The position numbers and the translations under genes are program-made. A DNA stretch of 20,479 nucleotides from DATFYP01 sp035626235 (GTDB taxonomy: Archaea > Thermoproteota > Nitrososphaeria > Nitrososphaerales > Gagatemarchaeaceae). Position 1 is the stretch's first letter; each line of letters starts with the position of its first letter. Location: assembly GCA_035626235.1 (NCBI GenBank), contig DASPOB010000011.1:1-20479 (forward strand), written 5' to 3'. Shown one piece after another: positions 6,894 through 13,504 of the stretch. The notes under the pieces are model-generated. The model saw nothing but the letters and a program-made list of their open reading frames with translations. It ran no database searches and was not told the origin of the DNA.

Positions 6894-8354
6894 TTGCAGT
6901 ACAAGTGGACCGTCCTCACGGTTACGACAGTCGGCGTCCTGATGAGCGGGATAGACGGCCGAATCATGATCGTCGGCCTCCCGACCGTCGCTGCGGCGCT
7001 GCACGCGGACGCAGAGCAGGCGATATGGTTCACCCAGGCCTACACCATAGGCAGCACGATCGCCCTGCTCTTCATCGGAAGGGTGAGCGACATGTTCGGC
7101 AAGGTGAAGATCTATGCAGCAGGGTTCACCGTATTCATGGTAGGCTCGCTCCTTACCGCCCTCTCGGGGACCCCCAACGCGTTCATCGCGGCGAGGATGC
7201 TGCAGGGCCTCGGCTCGGCCGCCCTTTTCACCAACAGCGCAGCCATAATCACGGACGCCTTCGAGACGAAGCAGCTGGGGACTGCGCTGGGCATCAACCA
7301 GATAGCGTTCAGGGCCGGCGGAATGGCGGGCCTGACACTGAGCGGGGTGATCCTGGCCTTCCTGGCCTGGCCTTTCCTCTTCTACATCAACGTCCCGATA
7401 GGGCTCTTCGGGACCGTCTGGGCTCTCAGGCGCCTGAAAGACGTCAGGAAGCGGCAGGTGGTCCCACCCATGGACTGGACTGGTTTCGCCACTTTCACGA
7501 TCTTCATGGCGTGCCTCCTGCTGGCGATGACCTACGCGGCCTACGGATTCGGGGAGTTCTGGCTCGCCGTGCCCCTACTCATCGCTTCGCTGGCTTCCCT
7601 TTGGCTCTTCGTTCGCACAGAAAGGCGCAAGGATCACCCGCTGCTCGACCTGGAGCTGCTGAAGATCAGGGAGTTCACCGGCGGGATCATCACCGGGCTC
7701 CTGAACTCCATGGCCTGGGGGTCGTTCATGCTCATCATCAGCCTCTACTTCCAACTGGTCCAGGGTTATTCGCCCTTCCAGGCGGGCATCGCCATCCTAC
7801 CTTTTGACGTCGCTTTCCTGGCACTGGGACCCGTCAGCGGACGGTACTCCGACAAGTACGGCAAACGCCCGTTTACAACGGCCGGGCTGGTCGTCATAAG
7901 CCTTGCACTGTTCCTGTCCAGCACTCTCGGAGTTTCGACGCCCTACGCACCCTTGGCGCTCTACCTGGCGATTGGCGGCGCCGGCCTGGGGCTGTTCGCC
8001 TCGCCCAACATGAGTTCCGTGATGGGTTCGGTGCCGGCCAAGAGGAGGGCGGTCGCCTCCGCTCTAAGGGCGACGTTCTTCAACGTCGGCTATACTCTGA
8101 GCGTGAACCTGGTGATTCTGATCATGACCATCGACCTTCCACTCGCCACCATCACCCAGATTATTTCAGCGACCACCCCGACAGCGCTGACGATTGCCGA
8201 GAGGACGGCGTTCGCGGCGGCGATCAACCACGTCTACATCGCGATGGCAATCATAAACGCGATTGCAATCGTGCCAAACCTCCTCAGAGGCAGCAGGAAG
8301 GAGATAGAGTTCGAGGAGGTGGTTGCAGTGCCCGCAGAGAGGGCGGTACAATGA
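6894..8354 (+). CDS. MFS transporter, DHA2 (EmrB/QacA-like) drug exporter
   Basis: This 486-residue proton-coupled exporter has the 14-TM layout of the DHA2 family. The first segment carries the family pattern around GIDGRIMIVGLPTVAAAL (about 19-36, where homologues have LDxxIVNVALP). The loop 2-3 motif A is GRVSDMFGKVKIY (63-75), and the RMLQGLGSAALF segment (about 101-112) matches motif B. The helix-5 antiporter motif C region reads GGMAGLTLSG and lacks the usual GP-GG glycine/proline core. The C-terminal tail is short, acidic and cytosolic. The start is TTG 6894: it follows GAGG by only 3 nt, but the first ATG (6942) would remove half of TM1. It lies 9 nt after the MarR gene. The exported compound is unknown. 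Confidence 0.92.
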   Translation: MQYKWTVLTVTTVGVLMSGIDGRIMIVGLPTVAAALHADAEQAIWFTQAYTIGSTIALLFIGRVSDMFGKVKIYAAGFTVFMVGSLLTALSGTPNAFIAARMLQGLGSAALFTNSAAIITDAFETKQLGTALGINQIAFRAGGMAGLTLSGVILAFLAWPFLFYINVPIGLFGTVWALRRLKDVRKRQVVPPMDWTGFATFTIFMACLLLAMTYAAYGFGEFWLAVPLLIASLASLWLFVRTERRKDHPLLDLELLKIREFTGGIITGLLNSMAWGSFMLIISLYFQLVQGYSPFQAGIAILPFDVAFLALGPVSGRYSDKYGKRPFTTAGLVVISLALFLSSTLGVSTPYAPLALYLAIGGAGLGLFASPNMSSVMGSVPAKRRAVASALRATFFNVGYTLSVNLVILIMTIDLPLATITQIISATTPTALTIAERTAFAAAINHVYIAMAIINAIAIVPNLLRGSRKEIEFEEVVAVPAERAVQ

Positions 8355-8422
8355 GAGCCCTTCTCTTGGGTTCAGCTCACGGTGAGATGGGAGACCGCCC
8401 CTCAGGTTGACCTGGGCTCCTC

Positions 8423-8908
8423 TCAAGAGGCCAAAGCTTGATTTGAGGCCGGCGGCTCTTCATCTGATGGGTTGAGGCTGCCACGCTGCTTCGCCCTCGG
8501 CTGGAGGGCCATCACGGGGATCACCCGCTTCGTCTTTCTCTGGTAATCGGCGAACCTGGGGTACAGGGAAGCCTGGCGCGCGTAGAGCCTGTCACGTTCA
8601 GGCCCCGTAATCTCCATGGCGTGCACGTCGATCGTCTCGTCACCGACTTCTATCTGGACCTCCGGGCGCCCCTTGAGGTTGTAGTACCAGTCTGGGCTGG
8701 TGTCGGCCCCTCCCTTCGAGGCAAAGACCACGTAGCGGTCGCCATCCTTGAGGTACATCATAGGGTTGACCCTGGGTTTCCCGCTGCGGGCCCCGATGTG
8801 ATTCAGAAGCAGGAGGGGCGCGCCCTTCCACGGGCCGCCTACCTTTCCATGGTTTCGACGGAACTCGGCTATCGTCTGAGCGTTCCAATCACCTGTTCTT
8901 CCACTCAT
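8423..8908 (-). CDS. DDN-family (deazaflavin/F420-dependent) oxidoreductase
   Basis: This 161-residue protein belongs to the DDN split-barrel family of F420H2-dependent nitro- and quinone reductases. The pattern is direct: WNAQTIAEFRRNHGKVGG (N-terminal helix, about 8-25), then APLLLLNHIGARSGKPRVNPMMYL, a variant of the TTxGRKSG strand-turn. After this come YVVFASKGGADTSPDWYYNLKGRPEVQIEVG, in which the SxGG...PxWYxNL motif contacts F420, and a C-terminal FADYQRKTKRVIPVMAL strand. The longer frame to 8974 is not used. ATG 8908 begins where homologues begin, and a GTATAAG box lies exactly one promoter distance upstream. It is monocistronic and convergent with the MFS gene. It implies that the host makes cofactor F420, usual in archaea; the substrate is unknown. 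Confidence 0.88.
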   Translation of the reverse strand: MSGRTGDWNAQTIAEFRRNHGKVGGPWKGAPLLLLNHIGARSGKPRVNPMMYLKDGDRYVVFASKGGADTSPDWYYNLKGRPEVQIEVGDETIDVHAMEITGPERDRLYARQASLYPRFADYQRKTKRVIPVMALQPRAKQRGSLNPSDEEPPASNQALAS

Positions 8909-8931
8909 CGCCACATCCGACCGACGGCGCC

Positions 8932-8938
8932 GTATAAG
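8932..8938 (-). promoter_or_regulatory. TATA box of a leaderless promoter for the DDN gene
   Basis: The minus strand reads CTTATAC, centred 27 nt upstream of ATG 8908, with no room for a leader. It decides the start against the ATG at 8974, which lies upstream of the box. Confidence 0.6.
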
Positions 8939-9015
8939 ACTCAGAGTGGCGGTCTCCGAGAGCATCGTAGGCAATAGACGTATTACCCGACGCGTAGGTC
9001 GTTTCTTAGAGTCGC

Positions 9016-10008
9016 ATGCAGGAGGCCGCGTCCTGGCTGAAGGATTACCTGGATCCCGTGGACTCGGAACTGAGGAAGCTGTGTCCCCCGCGCCAATCTA
9101 CCGCGCTGGAAAGAGCCGCTGCCGACGCGCTGTTCGCCGGCGGCAAACGGGTCAGGGCGGCCCTGGCGCTGCTGTGGTGCGAGGCGTACTCCGGAGACTA
9201 CAGGCCCGCGAACTCGTTGGCGGTGGCGTACGAACTGGCGCATGCGAGCGCCCTCGTGCAGGACGACATCATAGACCATTCCAACACGAGGAGGGGAAAG
9301 GAGTCCATCGTCGCCAAGTACGGCCTGGAGAACGCGATTCTCGCATCAGACCTCCTCCTCTTTCACGTCCCGAAGATGGTAGCGAGGTACGGTTACCTGG
9401 GGGGCGAAAGACTGGCCCGGATTTTCGACTTGGTCGGCGAGGCATGCAGAGCGACGACGTGGGGGGAGTTCCTCGACCTTGAGCTGGCTCGCGGGGAGGA
9501 GGGGTTGGAGAGAGAATACGAAGAGATGATCAGGCTCAAGACTTCTACCCTGCTGAGTGCCCCCTGCGCCAGCGGGGCCATAGTCGGCGGCGCTTCAGAC
9601 GAGCAGGTTTCGCTGGCAGACGACTTCGGAGAGGCGCTCGGCATGGCCTACCAGATTCAAGACGACACGCTCGATCTCGTCGGAGACGAGTCCGTCTTGG
9701 GCAAACCGGTGTTCACCGACTTGAGGGGGGGCAAGAAGAGCATGGTCCTGATTCACTGCGCGAGCCATTGCTCAGGCGAAGACCGAAGCTTCATCATTGG
9801 CCTGGCGAACCGCTCCGGTCCCTACGGGAGCGAGGAAATATCGAGGCTGAGGGGACTAATTGGGACGCACGGTTCCCTGGACTACGCGCGAGAGAAGGTG
9901 ATCCGTTACACGAAAGATGCCAAGGACGTTCTGCTCTCCGTCCCGGCGTGCAGGGCGAGGTCACTCCTCATGGAGCTGACGGACTACCTGGCCGCGAGAT
10001 ACTATTGA
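9016..10008 (+). CDS. polyprenyl synthetase (GGPP-synthase-like, trans-isoprenyl diphosphate synthase)
   Basis: This 330-residue enzyme condenses isopentenyl diphosphate with allylic diphosphates. In archaea it normally supplies C20 or C25 chains for membrane lipids, and sometimes quinone tails. GGKR (42-45) binds IPP. The first Asp-rich motif is DDIID (83-87) with following TRRG, and the second is DDTLD (216-220) in YQIQDDTLDLVGD. Lys173-Thr174 and the GEFLDLEL segment (150-157, usually GQ at this place) are also present. Residues 5 and 4 before the first Asp are Ser78 and Ala79, whereas C20-type archaeal enzymes usually carry an aromatic there, so a longer product is possible. ATG 9016 follows a TATTAC box by about 32 nt. 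The SLC13-like transporter begins 87 nt downstream on the same strand. Confidence 0.93.
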   Translation: MQEAASWLKDYLDPVDSELRKLCPPRQSTALERAAADALFAGGKRVRAALALLWCEAYSGDYRPANSLAVAYELAHASALVQDDIIDHSNTRRGKESIVAKYGLENAILASDLLLFHVPKMVARYGYLGGERLARIFDLVGEACRATTWGEFLDLELARGEEGLEREYEEMIRLKTSTLLSAPCASGAIVGGASDEQVSLADDFGEALGMAYQIQDDTLDLVGDESVLGKPVFTDLRGGKKSMVLIHCASHCSGEDRSFIIGLANRSGPYGSEEISRLRGLIGTHGSLDYAREKVIRYTKDAKDVLLSVPACRARSLLMELTDYLAARYY

Positions 10009-10095
10009 TGAATCAAGGAGCATGTCTGCTTCAATAGTTCTGACCGGCCTTCGCAGTCATAAGAAGGCAGACTCCAAGGGGGTCAATCCCGACAA

Positions 10096-11106
10096 TTGAA
10101 TCTGGACCCGTCAATCTTCCTGTCGCTCGCGCTCCTCTTCGGAATTGCGGCCCACTTCAGGGCGATGGACGGATATTCGTTCCTGAGGAGGCTGATGTCT
10201 TCGTTGGAGCGAAGGCTGGGCGCTCTCTACGCGGTCGTCCTCGTCGCGGGGCTCTTCTCGCCTTTCGTGTTGAACGACGTGGTCGTCCTTGTTCTGACTC
10301 CCGTGCTTGCAAGGTATGCCAAGCAGTTCAGGGTGGACGTCGCCCCGCTCTTGGTTGCCGAAGTCTCGTTCGTCAATATCGCCAGCTCGCTCACGCCCTT
10401 CGGGAACCCCCAGAACCTCCTCCTATGGGTAGGGTCGGGCATCTCCGCTGGCCAGTTCGTGCTCGGGACGTGGCAACCCCTTCTGATCTCAGGGGCTTTG
10501 ACGGCTGCGGCACTCTACTTCTTCAGAAGAGGAGAGGGAGGAGCCAGAGAGTTCTCGGCTCCCATCGGAGCGCGGTCGCCACCGTTGTACCTCATCGCTG
10601 TGGGGGCAGTCATCTTCTCCATGGACGCCGTGGGAGCCCCGAGCGCCGTGGCCCTCGGCGTGGCATTCCTTCTTGGATTCGGCTTTACGTTCCGCAACCT
10701 CAGACAGTTCGCGAAGGAGTTCGACTACAGGAGTCTTCTGATTCTCTGGCTCCTTATCGGGTCGATAGCGGTAGCGGACGCGCTGCTTGACCCGGCACTC
10801 GCCCCATATGTCGCGCAGGCTGCGTCGGGCACCCAGCCTTATTCTGCCCTCTTCGTAGGGCTGACATCGAACATCATCAGCAACGTCCCTGCGACCCAGT
10901 TGATGCTTGGAACTGTCGGCGTTTCACGCCAGGCTGCGCCGCGCATAGCGGTGGAGGCGGGATTGGCTGGAAACATCACCCCGGTGGGATCCTTTGCGAA
11001 CATACTCGCACTCGTCTTGGTCCGCCGTGCGGGCCTACCCGTGAAAAAGGCGATCCTGCTCCAGCTTGCCGTGGGACTGGTTTCCTTCCTCCCCGCCTTC
11101 CTCTGA
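10096..11106 (+). CDS. SLC13/ArsB/CitM (IT superfamily)-like anion transporter, compact
   Basis: This 336-residue polytopic protein resembles the ion-transporter superfamily (ArsB, NhaD, SLC13/DASS, CitMHS). The two pseudo-symmetric signatures are visible: SPFVLNDVVVLVLTPVL with following NIASSLTPFGNPQNLLLW in the first half (about 55-112), and SNIISNVPATQLML with AGNITPVGSFANILALVLVRR in the second half (about 258-310). The paired Asn-Pro/Thr-Pro loops form the substrate site in this superfamily. At 336 residues it is shorter than the usual 400-450, lacking about two N-terminal helices. I start at TTG 10096: no ATG is in frame between it and the stop at 10060, and a CATAAG box near 10057-10062 lies about 37 nt upstream. 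The substrate could be arsenite, a dicarboxylate, citrate-metal or Na+/H+. Confidence 0.8.
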   Translation: MNLDPSIFLSLALLFGIAAHFRAMDGYSFLRRLMSSLERRLGALYAVVLVAGLFSPFVLNDVVVLVLTPVLARYAKQFRVDVAPLLVAEVSFVNIASSLTPFGNPQNLLLWVGSGISAGQFVLGTWQPLLISGALTAAALYFFRRGEGGAREFSAPIGARSPPLYLIAVGAVIFSMDAVGAPSAVALGVAFLLGFGFTFRNLRQFAKEFDYRSLLILWLLIGSIAVADALLDPALAPYVAQAASGTQPYSALFVGLTSNIISNVPATQLMLGTVGVSRQAAPRIAVEAGLAGNITPVGSFANILALVLVRRAGLPVKKAILLQLAVGLVSFLPAFL

Positions 11107-11416
11107 GCCGTCAGCTCGCTCTGGAATGGGGAAGACTTGCCTGTATGAGAACAGGCTGCAGCGCGACTAGGAGAAGACCGACTTCGGGGGGGGAAAGCTC
11201 TGAAGGAGCTAGGGTACACGTGGAAGAGCCTCGGCTCCCTGGCTGTGAAACTGAGAAGCTGGCGGGCGCCGCCCCGCGCCTGTCCTCCGACCCCGGCGTT
11301 CAGACCTGCCCCCCAGCCGCCACTTCATGCGGCCTTCTTCGTGCCGAGATTACTATCTCATCGGATTCTCTATGCATAAACCATAAACGTGAGCAAAGCA
11401 ACAAACGGCAGCCCAG
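11107..11416. other. 310-bp non-coding stretch with three hairpins and a tandem TATA-like repeat
   Basis: No convincing gene is seen here. Three perfect hairpins follow one another: GCCTGT/ACAGGC (11139-11156, 6-bp stem and 6-nt loop, 33 nt after the transporter stop), AGCTC/GAGCT (11196-11210) and GAGCC/GGCTC (11226-11237). An eight-G run lies at 11187-11194. The first hairpin may mark the 3' end of the transporter mRNA. At the right end CATAAAC is repeated in tandem (11375-11381 and 11382-11388); the second copy is centred about 32 nt before ATG 11417 and is the likely TATA box of the ACT-V4R gene. A short frame from 11145 is compositionally unlike a protein. Confidence 0.5.
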
Positions 11417-12196
11417 ATGAGTTCGGTTCCTGCTGAACCTGTCCCACGGTCGCTCGGCATTTCGGCTCCGGCTGGCAAGGACGTCTACGAAGTCCGGCTC
11501 CGCGTCGTGTCGCGACCGTCAATCTTGGGGAAGATATCGAACATCTTCGGCTCGAAGAACGTCGACATTCTCGGTGTCCACGGCCAGGTGACCGAAGACA
11601 AGAAGCACGCCGACCTGATATTCTACGTCGAGGGCGGAAGTTCGACCGTCCCGATGGCAGCGGTGGTGAACGAGCTCCGAGGCCAGGACTTCGTGGTCAG
11701 CGCCAACTCTTACTCGAAGAACAGGATCTACTTCGAGGCGGGCTCGTTCCCCCTCACCAGCGGAGGCCACTACAGGGTCTTCGCCATCAGCGCTGACGCC
11801 TGGGCCGCGCTGGTGAGGGCCATCCTTCAGGAATTCGAGAGCGGGGGGAAAGTAATACTCCGGGAGGAGGGAACGGCGCTCGGCAGGGAGATCGTGCGCG
11901 GCATATCGAAGAGGTTCGCGTCCCCCGACGCCTCAGTATTGATGGACAACCTGAAGGCCCTGTTCAGGGCCAGCGGCCTGGGCCTGCTGGAGGTGGCGGA
12001 GACCAAAGGGACGGCGAGATTCGCCGTGAAGATCAGGGAACCGGCGGTCTGCGCTGGCGCGAACCGGGTAACAGTTGACGACTTCCTTATCGGCGTCGTG
12101 AGAGGAGTCATCAGCGAGATCTACTCGAGCGAATACAGGGCGAAGGACGAGTCGTTCAAGGATGGGACGATGGTTTTCGAGCTTCTGGAGGATTAG
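11417..12196 (+). CDS. ACT domain - V4R-like (4-vinyl-reductase/hydrocarbon-binding) fusion protein
   Basis: This 259-residue soluble protein fuses two ligand-binding modules. Residues about 24-98 look like an ACT domain (YEVRLRVVSRPSILGKISNIF, then VDILGVHGQV, an acidic turn and a DLIFYVEG strand), as in small-molecule-sensing regulators. Residues about 102-257 match a V4R-like fold: FEAGSFPLTSGGHYRVF, a GTALGREIVRGISKRF helix and the closing TVDDFLIGVVRGVISEIYSSEY helix plus MVFELLED strand. V4R domains usually carry conserved Cys near the end that bind metal; here that stretch (EYRAKDESFKDGTMVF) has none, so the pocket has probably lost its metal. There is no DNA-binding domain or TM segment. 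It is probably a sensor or ligand carrier. ATG 11417 follows the tandem CATAAAC boxes. The gene appears monocistronic. Confidence 0.75.
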   Translation: MSSVPAEPVPRSLGISAPAGKDVYEVRLRVVSRPSILGKISNIFGSKNVDILGVHGQVTEDKKHADLIFYVEGGSSTVPMAAVVNELRGQDFVVSANSYSKNRIYFEAGSFPLTSGGHYRVFAISADAWAALVRAILQEFESGGKVILREEGTALGREIVRGISKRFASPDASVLMDNLKALFRASGLGLLEVAETKGTARFAVKIREPAVCAGANRVTVDDFLIGVVRGVISEIYSSEYRAKDESFKDGTMVFELLED

Positions 12197-12344
12197 ACGC
12201 CCTCGATAGGCGGGACCAGCATGGGTCCGCATCTGTGCAAGAACGGCTGAGTCACGAAAAGATCCTGCCAAAGGCGACACATCGAAGCAGGATTAACAGA
12301 ACCGCGTAGGCAACGGGTAATTACTATAACACCGGTTAGGTTTC

Positions 12345-12425
12345 TTGAGGGGCGGAAGAACCACCGTCGGCATGGGGGGTGCCATTGACGACGGGGACTC
12401 TCATCTCAGAACCCCCGCCCCTCAA
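12345..12425 (+). ncRNA. candidate structured RNA closed by an 11-bp stem
   Basis: TTGAGGGGCGG (12345-12355) and CCGCCCCTCAA (12415-12425) are perfectly complementary and would close an 81-nt element. Inside, CCGTCG (12364-12369) pairs with CGACGG (12389-12394), and GGCA/TGCC around a G6 loop (12369-12383) gives an overlapping apical stem. A TATA-like ACTATAAC (12323-12330) is centred about 26 nt before position 12352, so transcription could begin near the left arm. The right arm overlaps the stop codon of the broken cupin gene on the other strand, so it could equally be a 3' element of that mRNA. I do not recognise a known RNA family and see no box C/D or tRNA features. Confidence 0.3.
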
Positions 12426-12831
12426 CCGAGAACTTGTCGGACGAAGGACGTCTCCAAGAGGCCGAGTTCCCCGAGGAGACCAACTCTCTTGGCGCGCCAG
12501 ATTCCTTGCGACAACTCTTTCCTCGGACTGAACTCGAGCCACTCGGTCCCCGCGTCGGTTACGGTCGTGTGCCCCCGCGCCATGTAATATGCGTCCCCTG
12601 TCTTCAGGACCTCCTCGTGATCAGCGTATTCCACGAGCTTCCGTCCCCTCAGAACCATTCCCCAGTGGGGGCACTGGCAAATGTCCTGAGGCAATCCTTC
12701 AGCAGAGGGGCGATGTCCAGGGTCTTGTGGCACACGATGATGCTAACACGGATGTCTCCCCAGTCCGCTTCCCGGATCGTCAGCTCGTCGACGTCGACGG
12801 TCCTGGGGAGGTCTGAACTGGAGCCGCGCAT
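12422..12831 (-). pseudogene. cupin-domain protein, broken by a one-base frameshift
   Basis: Two overlapping minus-strand frames together make one single-domain cupin of about 136 residues. The first frame runs from ATG 12831 through DVDELTIREADWGDIRV to IAPLLK. The second continues GLPQDICQCPHWGMVLRG, VEYADHEEVLKTGDAYYMARGH and GTEWLEFSPRKEL to the stop at 12422. The family pattern LFKGLPDD-CQCPHWGYVLKG shows where the join should be: one extra G in AAGGATT (about 12696-12697) restores PLLKGLP. The span of 410 nt is one short of a multiple of three, consistent with a single deletion. It carries the metal-binding His of CPHWG and the second cupin motif around GH. It is either a recent pseudogene or a sequencing/assembly error. 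A GTATTTTGTA box lies about 34 nt upstream. Confidence 0.75.
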
Positions 12832-12942
12832 GATTTCGGGAGAAGCGTGACCTGATTCGATACAAAATACACGCCGAAACTATGATAGGAGAGGCTGTTC
12901 CTTTAAGAGGCTCCCCGCAGGGCAAAAAGGAGCCGGGACTAC

Positions 12943-13434
12943 TTGGCAGTCGGACGCTTCCAGATCATGGCGTTGTTGCAGGCCGCCCGGGCACGCGTTC
13001 TCGGACTCCCGCTCGAATCCTCGCTCTCTTGGGGCCTCAACCGAGCCATATTCATCGCGGCGGCCAAGAAGGGCTTCAAGGGAGGGTCGGGAGGCGAGGG
13101 TGGAGCAGGGAGAGGCGGGAGCATAGGCACCGCGAAGGCTGCCGGAGTCTACTACCTTGGAGACGACATGGCGTTCAAGGACGAGGAGGGGGGCGTCCTG
13201 TGCTTCACAATCGGCGGCAAGGTCCAGACGAAGGAAGACTACGACCGGCAGGTCAAGGCGAGGTTCGGCCGCGCCTACGCGGACGCCTGGAGGGAGGCGC
13301 TCGCGTACGTCAAGACCTTCGACAAGGAGACTCTACTCTCAGCTGAGCGATTCTTCGGGGACGTCTACAGACCGAAACGCGATGAGTTAGCGGACAAATG
13401 GACCGAAACGAGCAAAGGCTCGGCCCAATCCTGA
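12943..13434 (+). CDS. unrecognised small soluble protein (163 aa)
   Basis: I do not recognise this gene. The N-terminal third is helical and mildly hydrophobic (ALLQAARARVLGLPLESSLSWGLNRAIFIAAAKKGFKG). A Gly/Ser/Arg-rich linker follows (about 47-62, GGSGGEGGAGRGGSIG), and the middle contains GVYYLGDDMAFKDEEGGVLCFTIGG. The C-terminal half is a charged helical region (KEDYDRQVKARFGRAYADAWREALAYVKTFDKETLLS). Cys and His are scarce, so metal binding is unlikely. The start is uncertain. TTG 12943 is preceded by AAAGGAG at 12926-12932 (10 nt spacing) and a CTTTAAGA box at 12901-12908; ATG 12967 would give a neater N-terminus and 155 residues. Codon use matches neighbouring genes, supporting reality. 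It is divergent from the broken cupin gene. Confidence 0.7.
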   Translation: MAVGRFQIMALLQAARARVLGLPLESSLSWGLNRAIFIAAAKKGFKGGSGGEGGAGRGGSIGTAKAAGVYYLGDDMAFKDEEGGVLCFTIGGKVQTKEDYDRQVKARFGRAYADAWREALAYVKTFDKETLLSAERFFGDVYRPKRDELADKWTETSKGSAQS

Positions 13435-13504
13435 CGGGGCGTCCGTCGGGCTCCCTGACCCTGACCACGAGATCAGGAGGACGACATCCGTCGCTGGCGG
13501 GCCA

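Noticed and set aside
11145..11420. 91-aa plus-strand frame in the 310-bp spacer
   Set aside because: It overlaps the start of the next gene, has scattered Arg/Ser/Pro composition and no strand or helix pattern. Another frame reads KALKELGYTWKSLGSLAVKL but has no usable start codon.
12434..12850. 138-aa plus-strand frame opposite the cupin gene
   Set aside because: The minus strand shows the cupin family motifs on both sides of the frameshift; the plus frame has no recognisable pattern.
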